NCBI GenBank assembly: GCA_017577615.1
Contig: PKRE01000001.1
Location: 372,001 to 436,000, forward strand
Direction: 5' to 3'
Length of the DNA: 64,000 nucleotides
From: Gammaproteobacteria bacterium
GTDB lineage: Bacteria > Pseudomonadota > Gammaproteobacteria > Steroidobacterales > Steroidobacteraceae
Part shown: piece after piece, positions 8,340 to 17,736 of the stretch
How the letters are laid out: each line of letters begins with the position of its first letter
How positions within the stretch are numbered: the stretch's first letter is position 1
Program-made: the position numbers and the translations under genes
Notes under the pieces: generated by a model
The model's database searches: none
What the model was told of the DNA's origin: nothing
What the model saw: the letters and a program-made list of their open reading frames with translations, nothing else

Positions 8340-9527
8340 CTACCGACCAGCCACAGCTCCGTACTTCCTGTACAGCTCGTCCTTGCGCTTCGGATCCACG
8401 TTGACCTTCGTGATGTCGCCGCCCGCCCATTCGAGCAGCTTGGGATCCATGACCTTGAACCACAGCGGCGGAATGGCAGCAAGCCCAAAACACCCAGGGT
8501 AACCGCTCGGCAGGCGTGGCAGATCCTCAAAATCGCGCAATGCCTGATACGGGCGACGTGCATTCGCGTGATGATCGGAGTGTCGCTGCAAGTGAAACGA
8601 GATCAAGTTCGAGTAGATGTGATTGGTGTTCCATGAGTGTCGCGGCGCAGGCGGCTCATAGCGTCCGTCGGGACGCTTTTGGCGCAGCAGCCCGTAGTGC
8701 TCGACATAGTTGGCTTGCGTCAGCCCGTACCACGCATACACATGGTTGATCAGCAAGAAGGGCACGATCCTCCAGCCGAACGCTGCGATGAGGCCTGCCG
8801 CGATTGCCAACGTCAGTAGCCAAGATGCCAGCACTTCGTTATGCAATGAGAACACGGGCTTGCCCGCCGCTGCGAGTCGCGCCTTCTCGAGTCTCCAGCC
8901 ACGCTTGAAGGCGCCCGGAATCTCGCGCAACGCGAAACGATAGATGCTTTCACCCATGCGCGCGCTTGCACAATCCTCCGGTGTAGCGACGGTGGCGTGA
9001 TGGCCGCGATTGTGCTCGATGCAAAAATGGCCATAGCCGACGAGACCCGTAGCGATCTGAGCTGCGATACGGTCCACACGGCTCTGTTTGTGGCCGAGCT
9101 CGTGTCCCACCAGAATCGCGAGCGCGCTCGTGAAGCCGGTTCCCAAGGCGAGCGCCAAGTAAGCCCACCAGGGGACGGACTGCGTGCCCAAGAACCATGC
9201 GCCGGCGAAAAACTGCGCATAGATGAGCACCAGCGCCACGTACAGCAGCATGCGGTAGTACGGATCGTTCGCCATCAGAGGAACGATCTCTTCCGGCGGG
9301 TTGTGCTGGTCTTCGCCGAAGAAAGCATCGGCGATCGGGATGAAGACAAAGATGTAAACGAGCGGAAACCAAAGGACTGCAGGCCGCTCACCTAACAAGA
9401 AATATGCCGCAATCGCCACAACGGGAATGAGCGGCCCGCTCAACGACGCAAGCCAGAGATACCGCTTCTTGTCGACGTAGCGGACTATGCGGCCGTCAGG
9501 TGTGTGCGCAACGAATTCCATGCGCAA
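8340..9527 (-). CDS. alkB: Alkane 1-monooxygenase (AlkB-type membrane di-iron hydroxylase)
   Basis: 395 residues. Inserts oxygen at the terminal carbon of medium-chain alkanes in the inner membrane, with electrons from rubredoxin. Visible features: several membrane helices in residues 22-145, and the histidine boxes HELGH (142-146), EHNRGHH (171-177) and LQRHSDHH (313-320), plus the AlkB-specific NYVEHYGL (273-280). Length and motif order fit AlkB rather than fatty-acid desaturases. No rubredoxin, rubredoxin reductase or regulator is adjacent, so electron partners must lie elsewhere. Stands alone on the minus strand. Xylene monooxygenase-type activity is less likely. Confidence 0.92.
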   Translation of the reverse strand: MRMEFVAHTPDGRIVRYVDKKRYLWLASLSGPLIPVVAIAAYFLLGERPAVLWFPLVYIFVFIPIADAFFGEDQHNPPEEIVPLMANDPYYRMLLYVALVLIYAQFFAGAWFLGTQSVPWWAYLALALGTGFTSALAILVGHELGHKQSRVDRIAAQIATGLVGYGHFCIEHNRGHHATVATPEDCASARMGESIYRFALREIPGAFKRGWRLEKARLAAAGKPVFSLHNEVLASWLLTLAIAAGLIAAFGWRIVPFLLINHVYAWYGLTQANYVEHYGLLRQKRPDGRYEPPAPRHSWNTNHIYSNLISFHLQRHSDHHANARRPYQALRDFEDLPRLPSGYPGCFGLAAIPPLWFKVMDPKLLEWAGGDITKVNVDPKRKDELYRKYGAVAGR

Positions 9528-9657
9528 ATTTTACCCAACGAGATGCTGTGAACGAACCGCTCAGGGCGTAGCTGAAACGAACGCGCATAGCGCGCGGACG
9601 GTGAACGTGAGGGAATCGAAGCCGAGTTCTGCTGTCGAGCCTAGCGCCTGCAGCAGC

Positions 9658-10665
9658 TTATTCCGCTTCCCACCGCGGACCCGGCTCTGTGAACGCATGC
9701 GCAAGACCGATCAGCGCGGGCAGCGGTGTGTGAATGATGTATGCGGGCACGCCCGCGAGAATCTCGGCGTACCGTCCCTTGTCTTCGAACCGATCGCGGA
9801 AATGCGAGCTGACGAACAGGCGGCGCATCTGCGGGATGATGCCGCCGCCAATGTACAAGCCACCGAAGGCGCCGAGCGTCAGAACGAGGTTGCCGGCCAG
9901 TGTGCCGAGCAGCGCGCAAAACATGCTGACCGCCTCCATGCAAATGCGACACGATCCCTCCATCGCCCGACGCGTCACGTCGGGTGGTGTGAGCGGCTCG
10001 GGCACAACCCCCTCGATCGCACAGAGCGCATCGTACAGATTGACGAGCCCTGCTCCAGACAACGCGCGTTCGGCCGACACGTGGGAGAAACGCTGGTGAA
10101 GGCGCCGCAGCACCTCGATCTCCCTCTCGTTCATTACCGATAAGGTGACGTGCCCACCCTCTCCTTGCAGCGGAATCCAATGATCGCCCGCCGGAATCAA
10201 ACCCGACACGCCGAGCCCGGTGCCTGGACCGATCAGGGCAATGGGCGAATTCGGCAACGGGCGTCCGCCGCCGACGCGCTCGAGATCGCTCTCAGGCAAG
10301 TGACGGACCGCCATCGCGAGCGCGGTGAAGTCGTTCATGAAGATGAGTCGGTCGAACCGTAGACGCTGCCGCGTCTGTGCGGCAGAGAACTGCCAGACGT
10401 GATTGGTCATGCGGATGACGTCGCCAGTGACCGGCCCGGCAATCGCGAACGCCCCTTCACGCGGACGTGCGCTCGCCTCGGAAGCCCCGACCGTCTGTAA
10501 GTAGTGCTCAACCGCGCTGACGATGTCCGGGAAATCGGCACACGCCAACACGACTTCGTCGCGTCGCTCATCGCCAACGAGCAACGCGAAACGCGCATTC
10601 GTGCCGCCGATATCGGCGATCAGTCGCGGAGCAGTCGCAGTTCGCACGGAAGGCATCTTGTCCAT
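9658..10665 (-). CDS. glk: Glucokinase
   Basis: 335 residues. ATP-dependent phosphorylation of glucose to glucose 6-phosphate, feeding the Entner-Doudoroff route encoded next to it. Motifs of bacterial Glk: LIADIGGTNARFAL near the N terminus (phosphate loop), FMNDFTALAMAVRHL (catalytic Asp), LIGPGTGLGVSGLI and GLYIGGGIIPQM. The start at 10665 (MDKMPSVRT) places the phosphate loop about 15 residues in, as in the family; the open frame continues 19 codons upstream. Last gene of zwf-pgl-glk, 93 nt after pgl. Confidence 0.93.
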   Translation of the reverse strand: MDKMPSVRTATAPRLIADIGGTNARFALLVGDERRDEVVLACADFPDIVSAVEHYLQTVGASEASARPREGAFAIAGPVTGDVIRMTNHVWQFSAAQTRQRLRFDRLIFMNDFTALAMAVRHLPESDLERVGGGRPLPNSPIALIGPGTGLGVSGLIPAGDHWIPLQGEGGHVTLSVMNEREIEVLRRLHQRFSHVSAERALSGAGLVNLYDALCAIEGVVPEPLTPPDVTRRAMEGSCRICMEAVSMFCALLGTLAGNLVLTLGAFGGLYIGGGIIPQMRRLFVSSHFRDRFEDKGRYAEILAGVPAYIIHTPLPALIGLAHAFTEPGPRWEAE

Positions 10666-10758
10666 AGAGCTCAAATGAAGGAGCGGAAGCATACACGAGA
10701 GCCGCGGCGCAACGCGGCTCATTTGCCGAAAAGTGCTGCGAGCAGCTTCCCAGACTCG

Positions 10759-11463
10759 CTACGGGGCCCAGAAAACGTCCACAGGCACTTCCTTTTGGTG
10801 CAGGACCGATCGGATCGGCAGCTCTGCAGTGGAACCTGGCAGGCGAGCCTTCTGATACACCTGCCATTTCACAGTGCCCTCGAAGTGGATCACGATGCGA
10901 CGGGAATCCAGCAGCGCGCGCAGGTTCAACGTAATGCGCGCGTGGGGCGCCTGCAATGCGTTTACCGCCAAACATCCCGGCGCAGCGGTCAGATCCAAGC
11001 CTTTCGCGAGCGCCAGCGAGCTCGGGAACAACGATGCCGTGTGCCCGTCCTCGCCCATGCCGAGCAGCACGAGATCGTAGGGCCTCGGCACGCGCGTCAG
11101 GGCTCGGCTTGCCCATTGCGCGCCCGCCTCGGGCGTGGGTGCCGGATTCTTCAGACCGACGAAATGTGCCGCTGCCGCAGGGCCCACGAGCAGATGCTGG
11201 CGCACGAGGCGCTCGTTGCTCGCTTCGGAGGCGGTGTCCACCCAGCGCTCGTCGGCAAGCGTGATCCAGACCTTGCCCCAGTCGATCCGTTCGTCGCGCA
11301 AGTGCTCGAACAAGCGAACGGGCGTACGACCGCCTGAGACAACCAAGCTCGCCGAGCCACGCGCCGCAATCGCCTCCTCCAAATCCACCTTGATCTCGCC
11401 TGCCAGCGCACGGGCAAGTGCCGTGGTGTCCGGAAAGCGATGTTCATGAATCCAGGAAGACAT
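10759..11463 (-). CDS. pgl: 6-phosphogluconolactonase
   Basis: 234 residues. Hydrolyses 6-phosphogluconolactone from Zwf to 6-phosphogluconate, the substrate of Edd. Signature stretches: LVVSGGRTP near residue 40, WITLADERWVD, ASNERLVRQHLL, and LVLLGMGEDGHTASLFP, all diagnostic of the Pgl/DevB branch of the glucosamine-6-phosphate isomerase fold. The gene follows zwf by about 35 nt and precedes glk on the same strand, so it is in one operon. Confidence 0.94.
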   Translation of the reverse strand: MSSWIHEHRFPDTTALARALAGEIKVDLEEAIAARGSASLVVSGGRTPVRLFEHLRDERIDWGKVWITLADERWVDTASEASNERLVRQHLLVGPAAAAHFVGLKNPAPTPEAGAQWASRALTRVPRPYDLVLLGMGEDGHTASLFPSSLALAKGLDLTAAPGCLAVNALQAPHARITLNLRALLDSRRIVIHFEGTVKWQVYQKARLPGSTAELPIRSVLHQKEVPVDVFWAP

Positions 11464-11498
11464 GACAGGTGAACGGCAGTGAGACGGACGGCAACGGG

Positions 11499-12959
11499 TC
11501 AGATCTCATTTCTCCACGCGAAGCCGTCACGCCCGATCAGCGCGCTTGCCGCAGCAGGACCCCACGTGCCAGCCGTATAAATCTTGGGCCGCTCGTCGTA
11601 CCGTTGCCACGCTTCACGAATGGGATCGATCCATTGCCAGGCGGCGTCTAGCTCATCGCGACGCATGAAGAGCGTCAGATTGCCCCTGACGATGTCCGTG
11701 AGCAACCGCTCGTACGCATCGAGGGTGCGCGTCTTGAAAGTCTCCGAGAAATCGAGACTCAAGTTGACCGGCTTCAAGTGCATCCCATCTCCGGGGCTCT
11801 TGGCGAGCACGGTCATCGTAATGCACTCGTCGGGCTGTAATTGGATCACGAGCCGGTTGAGCGCATGCGCAGTATCCGGGCGATCGTAGATCGAGTGCGG
11901 GACATCCTCGAAGGTCACGACGATCTCGGAGAGTCGCTCCTGCAAGCGCTTGCCGGTGCGCAAGTAAAACGGCACACCGGCCCAGCGCCAGGAATCGATC
12001 TCGACCTTCAGCGCAACGAAGGTTTCGGTCGTACTGTCGGGAGGAACGCCTTTCTCTTCCAGGTATCCGACGACTGGCTGGCCCTTGGCCGCCCCTGCCT
12101 TATACTGACCGCGCACTGTCTTCGTAAGAACGTCGCGCCCGACGAGCGGCCGCAGCGCGCGCAGCACCTTGAGCTTCTCATCGCGCATCGCATCCGGATC
12201 GCTCGTCGCGGGTGGCTCCATCGCTATGATGCAAAGAAGTTGCAGCAAATGGTTCTGCACCATGTCGCGCAAAGCGCCGGTGCGGTCGTAAAAATCTGCC
12301 CGCCGTTCGACGCCGATGTCCTCTGCGACCGTGATTTGCACGTGTTGCACGCGTCCGCGACGCCAAAGAGGCTCGAACAGCGTATTGCCGAAACGCAGAG
12401 CGAGCAGATTCTGCACCGGCTCCTTGCCGAGGTAGTGGTCGATACGGAAGATTTGCTGCTCCTCGAAGATCGCGCCCACGCGCCGGTTGATCTCGGCGGA
12501 GGAGGCGCGGTCGTGCCCGAGCGGTTTCTCCAATACGACTCGCGACTGCGGTGTGACGAGCCCATGCCGCGCAAGGTGCTCGCAAATGGGCGCGAACAGA
12601 TCAGGCGCAGTCGACAAGAAGAACACCCGAACGCACTCCTCGCGCCCTCGCAATATATCGCTGAGTCGGACGAAGTCGCCTTCTTGCTTGGCGTCGATCT
12701 TCGTATAGCTCAGGCGCTCGGCAAATGCCGACCAGGTCGCCTCGTCGAACTCTGCACCAACATGCTCCTGGCAGCTCTCGCGTACTTGGGCAACATATTC
12801 CTCGAGCGTCAGCTCGCCACGTGCAGCCCCAATGATGCGTGAATCAGAGGATATCTGGCCGCAAGCGACGCGGCGATAGAGCGCAGGCAAGAGCTTGCGC
12901 ATCGCGAGATCGCCCGTCCCGCCGAACAGGATCAGATCGAACGTGGGAAGTAATTGCAT
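11499..12959 (-). CDS. zwf: Glucose-6-phosphate 1-dehydrogenase
   Basis: 486 residues. Oxidises glucose 6-phosphate to 6-phosphogluconolactone with NAD(P)+. Motifs in order: LILFGGTGDLAMRKLLPALY (dinucleotide binding), EKPLGHD, the catalytic RIDHYLGKEPVQN, and AWQWIDPIREAW near the C terminus. The start at 12959 is chosen because AGAAGG lies 6 nt upstream and homology begins there; nine further codons upstream are open. First gene of zwf-pgl-glk, divergent from edd, so oxidation and dehydration steps can be co-regulated from the shared 266-nt region. Confidence 0.95.
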   Translation of the reverse strand: MQLLPTFDLILFGGTGDLAMRKLLPALYRRVACGQISSDSRIIGAARGELTLEEYVAQVRESCQEHVGAEFDEATWSAFAERLSYTKIDAKQEGDFVRLSDILRGREECVRVFFLSTAPDLFAPICEHLARHGLVTPQSRVVLEKPLGHDRASSAEINRRVGAIFEEQQIFRIDHYLGKEPVQNLLALRFGNTLFEPLWRRGRVQHVQITVAEDIGVERRADFYDRTGALRDMVQNHLLQLLCIIAMEPPATSDPDAMRDEKLKVLRALRPLVGRDVLTKTVRGQYKAGAAKGQPVVGYLEEKGVPPDSTTETFVALKVEIDSWRWAGVPFYLRTGKRLQERLSEIVVTFEDVPHSIYDRPDTAHALNRLVIQLQPDECITMTVLAKSPGDGMHLKPVNLSLDFSETFKTRTLDAYERLLTDIVRGNLTLFMRRDELDAAWQWIDPIREAWQRYDERPKIYTAGTWGPAAASALIGRDGFAWRNEI

Positions 12960-13101
12960 ATGAACCTTCTGGAACGATGCCGTCATCCAGCGGCAACCGA
13001 CAGCTCGGACGAGTGCTGAGCGGCGCTGCTAAAGTAGCGTCCCCGGCCATGATGCGCAAACAACGGCGCACGGACATCGACTTCGGCGTGAGGGCTGGCA
13101 G

Positions 13102-13123
13102 ACGCGTTGCTATTGTAACGCGT
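13102..13123. promoter_or_regulatory. Inverted repeat between zwf and edd, candidate operator
   Basis: Perfect 7-bp arms ACGCGTT (13102-13108) and AACGCGT (13117-13123) around an 8-nt spacer, in the divergent zwf/edd intergenic region. Location and symmetry suit a shared regulator, such as a HexR-like repressor, but the sequence is not the classical HexR palindrome. Confidence 0.4.
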
Positions 13124-13225
13124 CGCGACCCAGAAGCACGCACCCGGCGCTTTCGTGTGAGCCGGCAGTGATCTCCTGCTAGAATTTCCTGCTTTGCATA
13201 CCCGTTGTTTATCGAGGCCGCCGTC

Positions 13226-15052
13226 TTGAGCTCCGACGCCCCCCTTCAGTCGCGAATCAGAGAAGTCACCGAACGCATTCGAGACCGCAGCGAACGCACG
13301 CGCGGCAGCTACCTACACAGGATGGCGCAAGCGCGCCGCTCGGGCGTCGCGCGCGAATTGCTCTCGTGCACGAACCTCGCGCACGGTTTCGCGGCAATGG
13401 ACGGCGCGGACAAAGACAAGCTGCGCGGCACGCGCTGGCCCAATCTCGCCATCGTCTCCGCATACAACGACCTGTTGTCGGCGCATCGACCGTTCGAACG
13501 CTACCCCGAGCTGCTCAAGCTCGGCGCTCGCGAGGCAGGCGCGGTCGCGCAGTTTGCAGGCGGCGTGCCCGCGATGTGCGACGGCGTGACACAAGGCCAG
13601 CCGGGCATGGAGCTGTCGCTTTTCAGTCGCGACGTGATTGCGATGGCAACCGCCATTGCCTTGTCTCACAACATGTTCGACGCCGTTCTGTGCCTGGGTG
13701 TGTGCGACAAGATCGTTCCGGGATTACTGATGGGCGCGCTCGCCTTCGGGCATCTACCTGCGATCTTCGTGCCTGCTGGCCCGATGCCAAGCGGCATCCC
13801 CAACAAGGAGAAGGCGCGGATTCGACAACTCTTCGCGGAAGGCAAGGTGGGACGTGATGCCCTTCTCGAATCCGAAGCGCAGAGCTATCACTCGCCAGGC
13901 ACGTGCACGTTCTACGGCACCGCAAACAGCAACCAGATGCTCATGGAAGCCATGGGGTTGCACTTGCCCGGCGCTGCGTTCGTCCCGCCCAACACCTCGC
14001 TGCGCGACGCGCTGACGAGCGCAGCAGCGCGGCGCGCAGCGCGCATCACTGCGCTCGGCGACAACTACTTGCCGCTCGCCCAGATCGTCGACGAGCGCGC
14101 GCTCGTCAATGCGATCGTCACCCTGCTGGCGACTGGCGGATCCACGAATCACACGATTCACTTGATCGCGATCGCACGCGCAGCCGGGCTCATCGTCAAC
14201 TGGGACGACTTCAGCGATCTTTCCGAGGTTGTGCCGCTGCTTGCACGCGTGTATCCAAACGGTAGCGCGGACGTGAATCATTTCCATGCAGCGGGCGGCA
14301 CCGGATTCGTGATCCGCGAGCTGTTGTCTGCGGGCTTGCTCCACGCCGACACGCTCACGGTCATGGGCCCGGGCCTCGAGCAATATACCCAAGAGCCCTA
14401 TCTATCCGAGCATGGGCTGGCATGGCGTCCTGCACCGATGCGCAGCGGAGATATGGAGGTCTTGCGCCCCGTCTCCGATCCGTTCTCGGCCGATGGCGGC
14501 CTGAAGCTGCTCAAAGGCAATCTCGGTCGCGCAATCATCAAGACCTCCGCAGTTCAACCGCAGCATCGAGTGGTCGAAGCACCTGCGATCGTGTTCGACG
14601 ATCAAGCAGAGGTGATCCGGGCGTTCAAGAACGGAGAACTCGATCGCGATTGTGTCGTCGTCGTCCGCTACCAAGGGCCGCGCGCGAACGGCATGCCCGA
14701 GCTGCACCAGCTCACCCCGACATTGAGCTCCCTGCAGAACAGGGGGTTCAAGGTGGCGCTCGTCACTGACGGCCGCATGTCCGGTGCTTCAGGAACCGTG
14801 CCTGCAGCGATCCACGTCACGCCTGAGTGTGTGGCCGGTGGGCCACTCGCAAGAGTGGCGACGGGAGACATTGTGCGCCTCGACAGCTACGCGGGCGTGC
14901 TCGAAGCGCTCGTGCCGTCCGAGACGCTGCTCAAGCGCAGTGTCCCGAGCCCGAATCTCGAGAAGAGCAAAGTCGGCCTGGGACGTGAGCTCTTCGATAA
15001 TTGCCGCCGCAGCGCAAGCGATGCAGAAACTGGAGCGTTGACGCTTTTTTAG
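13226..15052 (+). CDS. edd: Phosphogluconate dehydratase
   Basis: 608 residues. Converts 6-phosphogluconate to 2-keto-3-deoxy-6-phosphogluconate in the Entner-Doudoroff pathway. Member of the IlvD/Edd iron-sulfur dehydratases: visible Cys-containing segments VPAMCDGVTQGQPGMELS and VLCLGVCDKIVPG, the LLATGGSTNHTIHLIAIA block and the late GRMSGASGTVPAAIHVTPE block. Start set at the TTG at 13226, preceded by GAGG 8 nt upstream, giving LSSDAPLQSR; another TTG at 13205 is possible. The aldolase gene (eda) is not in the window. Divergent from zwf. Confidence 0.93.
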   Translation: MSSDAPLQSRIREVTERIRDRSERTRGSYLHRMAQARRSGVARELLSCTNLAHGFAAMDGADKDKLRGTRWPNLAIVSAYNDLLSAHRPFERYPELLKLGAREAGAVAQFAGGVPAMCDGVTQGQPGMELSLFSRDVIAMATAIALSHNMFDAVLCLGVCDKIVPGLLMGALAFGHLPAIFVPAGPMPSGIPNKEKARIRQLFAEGKVGRDALLESEAQSYHSPGTCTFYGTANSNQMLMEAMGLHLPGAAFVPPNTSLRDALTSAAARRAARITALGDNYLPLAQIVDERALVNAIVTLLATGGSTNHTIHLIAIARAAGLIVNWDDFSDLSEVVPLLARVYPNGSADVNHFHAAGGTGFVIRELLSAGLLHADTLTVMGPGLEQYTQEPYLSEHGLAWRPAPMRSGDMEVLRPVSDPFSADGGLKLLKGNLGRAIIKTSAVQPQHRVVEAPAIVFDDQAEVIRAFKNGELDRDCVVVVRYQGPRANGMPELHQLTPTLSSLQNRGFKVALVTDGRMSGASGTVPAAIHVTPECVAGGPLARVATGDIVRLDSYAGVLEALVPSETLLKRSVPSPNLEKSKVGLGRELFDNCRRSASDAETGALTLF

Positions 15053-15115
15053 GCTGTAAGCTGTGGGACGCGCAACGTGCGCGTGAACGCGATTCGCTTC
15101 ACGAAAGCGAGCTGT

Positions 15116-16744
15116 CTATTTCCTGTTCGCTACGCCGACACCCTTCGGTTCTTCCGCTGCCGCAGTGAGCACCTCGAGGGGCAACAACTCCTCGTCTTCC
15201 TCGACGATGCCTCGCGCGCGCTCATTCATCGGTGTCGCGCTGGTTGGCTTGGCGAGCTCCAATTCGAAGAGCTCCAACACATCATCGCTCGGTGACGCGC
15301 TGGTCGATTCTTGCTCCGGCTCGACGGACCCGTGAGCCTGGATGTCCCGCTGCAGTTGCAGGCTTGCAGATGCTGGCGCGACATCATGTTCCGAAGAAGC
15401 CGGATCGGCCGACGCTGCAACTTGCGCTTTGGAGAGCGGCGCCGACGCTGCGACGTTTGGCTGCACCAGCGGCGCGTGAAGCTCGACTTCGGGGACCACG
15501 AACGTTCCTGCGCCCGCGAGCGCATCGTCGCCGACGAGCTCGCCGTACAGTTGCAGATATTTCTGCAGGGCCCGCATGTACACATAGCGCTGCAGCGCGT
15601 GCTTGCGCGCTTCCTTGATCAAGTGCAGCCGCCTGTCCGGGGTCATTTGCAGGATCTTCTGCACGCCGCGCACGATGGCGGCTGGATTGCCGGGCTCGAT
15701 CGCAACGCCGTGCTGCCCGATGAGCTCACCCTGTGCACCCAACCCGGTTGCGACGCAGGGAACGCCGCACAACATCGCCATCGCAAGGGTCATGCGCGCG
15801 GAGTCGTTCAATGCGCTCGAGCACACCACGTCGCAAGTGTTCAAGAGCGCGCACAGGTCGGACCACTCACCGAGGAGCTGGATTCTCCGCGACAAGGCAC
15901 CGCTGCCGATCGCGGCCATGAGCGCCGCGTTGCCTCGTTGCACGCCGTGTCCGGCAAGCAGCACGTACAGATTCGGCTGCGTCTTGATGAGCTCGCCGAC
16001 GCCCTTGAGAAAGGTGACGTGATCGTACTCGGGTAAGAACGGTGCGACCATCCCGATGACGAACGCATCCGCGGGCACCTGCAGACGCTCGCGGAGCTGC
16101 GCACGCGCGCCGGGATCCGGCTTGAAGCGCACGGCATCGACACCCGGCGAAATGCAGTTGTAGCCGTCCTCGGGAAAACCCACGCGCCGATGCTGCGCAG
16201 CCGCTGCCTCCGAGGTGTAGACGATCCGGTCTGCCCGGGTCGCGCACTTCGCCACGAGTCTGAGCTTGCTGCGATCGAAGAAGGCCGCATTCTTCGGCAG
16301 CGGAGTCGTCTCGCACAGATTCCACACGACCGCCGGCGACCACCTGCATCGCTCGCGTATCGGCAGCGACAAGAGCTGCGCGGTATGTCCCCAGGCATGG
16401 ATGACATCTGGGCGAAACGCACCTAGCACCTTCGTCAGCTCCACGAAGCCGCTCAGCGTCAGGCGTCGCCGCGAGAACGGCACCTCGTGCACAGGCACAC
16501 CGAGTTGTCGCAGCACTGTTGCCTGCATACATCCCGCGGCTAATGAGATGGCCTGCGCTCGCACGCATTGCTTTGGCAGCCGCGTCAGCAGCGGCATGAA
16601 CAAGAACGGCTGCATCGACTCGGGCACACCACCCGAGCTGACGATGTGCAGCACGCGCAATTGACGTGTGGTTGCTTCGCTCACGACACTGCTGACGAGC
16701 TTCAACTCGGGCGTAAATGCTAGCAGCACTGTCGCGGCTGACAT
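15116..16744 (-). CDS. Glycosyltransferase, GT-B fold, with unusual C-terminal extension
   Basis: 542 residues. Residues about 25-390 form a GT4-like two-domain glycosyltransferase: HIVSSGGVPES acceptor-side loop, PDVIHAWGHTAQLL, ADRIVYTSEAAA, FVIGMVAPFLPEYDHVTFLKGV and a late AMLCGVPCVATGLGAQGELIG segment. The usual E-x7-E donor motif is degenerate (Asp and Met in place of the two Glu). Beyond about residue 395 an Ala/Ser/Glu/Pro-rich tail of about 145 residues has no recognisable fold. Start at 16744 (MSAATVLLAF). No polysaccharide genes are adjacent, so acceptor unknown. Converges with edd. Confidence 0.75.
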   Translation of the reverse strand: MSAATVLLAFTPELKLVSSVVSEATTRQLRVLHIVSSGGVPESMQPFLFMPLLTRLPKQCVRAQAISLAAGCMQATVLRQLGVPVHEVPFSRRRLTLSGFVELTKVLGAFRPDVIHAWGHTAQLLSLPIRERCRWSPAVVWNLCETTPLPKNAAFFDRSKLRLVAKCATRADRIVYTSEAAAAQHRRVGFPEDGYNCISPGVDAVRFKPDPGARAQLRERLQVPADAFVIGMVAPFLPEYDHVTFLKGVGELIKTQPNLYVLLAGHGVQRGNAALMAAIGSGALSRRIQLLGEWSDLCALLNTCDVVCSSALNDSARMTLAMAMLCGVPCVATGLGAQGELIGQHGVAIEPGNPAAIVRGVQKILQMTPDRRLHLIKEARKHALQRYVYMRALQKYLQLYGELVGDDALAGAGTFVVPEVELHAPLVQPNVAASAPLSKAQVAASADPASSEHDVAPASASLQLQRDIQAHGSVEPEQESTSASPSDDVLELFELELAKPTSATPMNERARGIVEEDEELLPLEVLTAAAEEPKGVGVANRK

Positions 16745-16939
16745 GTGCCACGGACCTGAACTGTTAAGCGGCCCACAGTTCCTAGGCGACAAGAATTGAC
16801 AGTTGGAGACACAGATCACACGACTCCACGGCACGCGCGGCTTACGGCTGGGAGCGAGATGCAGCGGGCTTGCGGGCTTGCGGGCTTGCGCTTTCTGAGC
16901 GACGGGCTACGGTCAGGAGCGCCACTCGATGCACGCTGC

Positions 16940-17731
16940 CTACCGTCTAGCGCCTACGACCCAAAGATACGTCGCTGCATACGCGCGATAGGGCCGCCAA
17001 CGCTCGGCGATCTGCAGCAGCTCTTTCGGCGTGTCGGCATTAACTACCCGCAGCAAGCCCAGGTCAGACGCCGGAAACGCATCGGACTGGCGGCCGAGAC
17101 GGATGGCGAGATAGTCACGAGTCCACGGACCGAATCCCGGTAACTCACGCAGCGATGCCTCGATTTCGGGCCAGCTCGCATCGAAGCGTAAGCGGCGATC
17201 AAGCACGGCTTGCGCAAGCGATCGAATGCTCTCAATGCGCTTCGCCGGTATGCCCATCTGTCTCGTGTCAGCCGCGAGGACGCGCTCCGGTGTGATCTCG
17301 CCACAACGTTCCACCCATCGCAGCATCAACGTCCGTGCAGCCGCCACCGTCACTTGTTGACCCAGGATCGTGCGCACACAGAGCTCGAATGCATCCCACG
17401 CGCCGAGGGGACGAACCCCTGGCACGGCACGAATCGCAGGTGCGAGATACCGCGAACGTCCGAGCACCGACTCAATGGGCGCAAAATCGAAATCGACATC
17501 GAACAGCGCCGCGACGCGCCGGCGCGCTTCTTCGCGATCAATCCGACCCTCGGTCGTGATCTGCAACCACGCGCGCTCGGCGTCGAATGTGACCTTCACA
17601 CGACCGGCCCCCAGCACCCGTGTGTATGTATCCGAGGTGAGATGCTCGACCACAGGAATCGAACGTAGCGACAGGTAGGACAGCAGCACGCCCCAAGGGA
17701 ACGGCCGACGCACCGCTAGGTACATGCGCAC
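16940..17731 (-). CDS. DNA-3-methyladenine glycosylase II (AlkA-type)
   Basis: 263 residues. Base-excision repair glycosylase removing alkylated purines. Layout: N-terminal AlkA-type beta domain (about 1-105), then the HhH-GPD domain with AFELCVRTILGQQVTVAAAR, the hairpin LRELPGFGPWTRDYLAIR and the catalytic Asp in DAFPASDLGLLR. No Ada methyl-transfer domain is fused. Length is close to E. coli AlkA (282). It starts 5 nt after the stop of the DUF502 gene and is probably co-transcribed with it. Confidence 0.88.
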   Translation of the reverse strand: MRMYLAVRRPFPWGVLLSYLSLRSIPVVEHLTSDTYTRVLGAGRVKVTFDAERAWLQITTEGRIDREEARRRVAALFDVDFDFAPIESVLGRSRYLAPAIRAVPGVRPLGAWDAFELCVRTILGQQVTVAAARTLMLRWVERCGEITPERVLAADTRQMGIPAKRIESIRSLAQAVLDRRLRFDASWPEIEASLRELPGFGPWTRDYLAIRLGRQSDAFPASDLGLLRVVNADTPKELLQIAERWRPYRAYAATYLWVVGARR

Positions 17732-17736
17732 GATCC

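Noticed and set aside
11841..12842. Long plus-strand open frame of 333 codons opposite zwf
   Set aside because: Antisense shadow of a high-GC gene; zwf on the other strand has full family similarity and the shadow has none.
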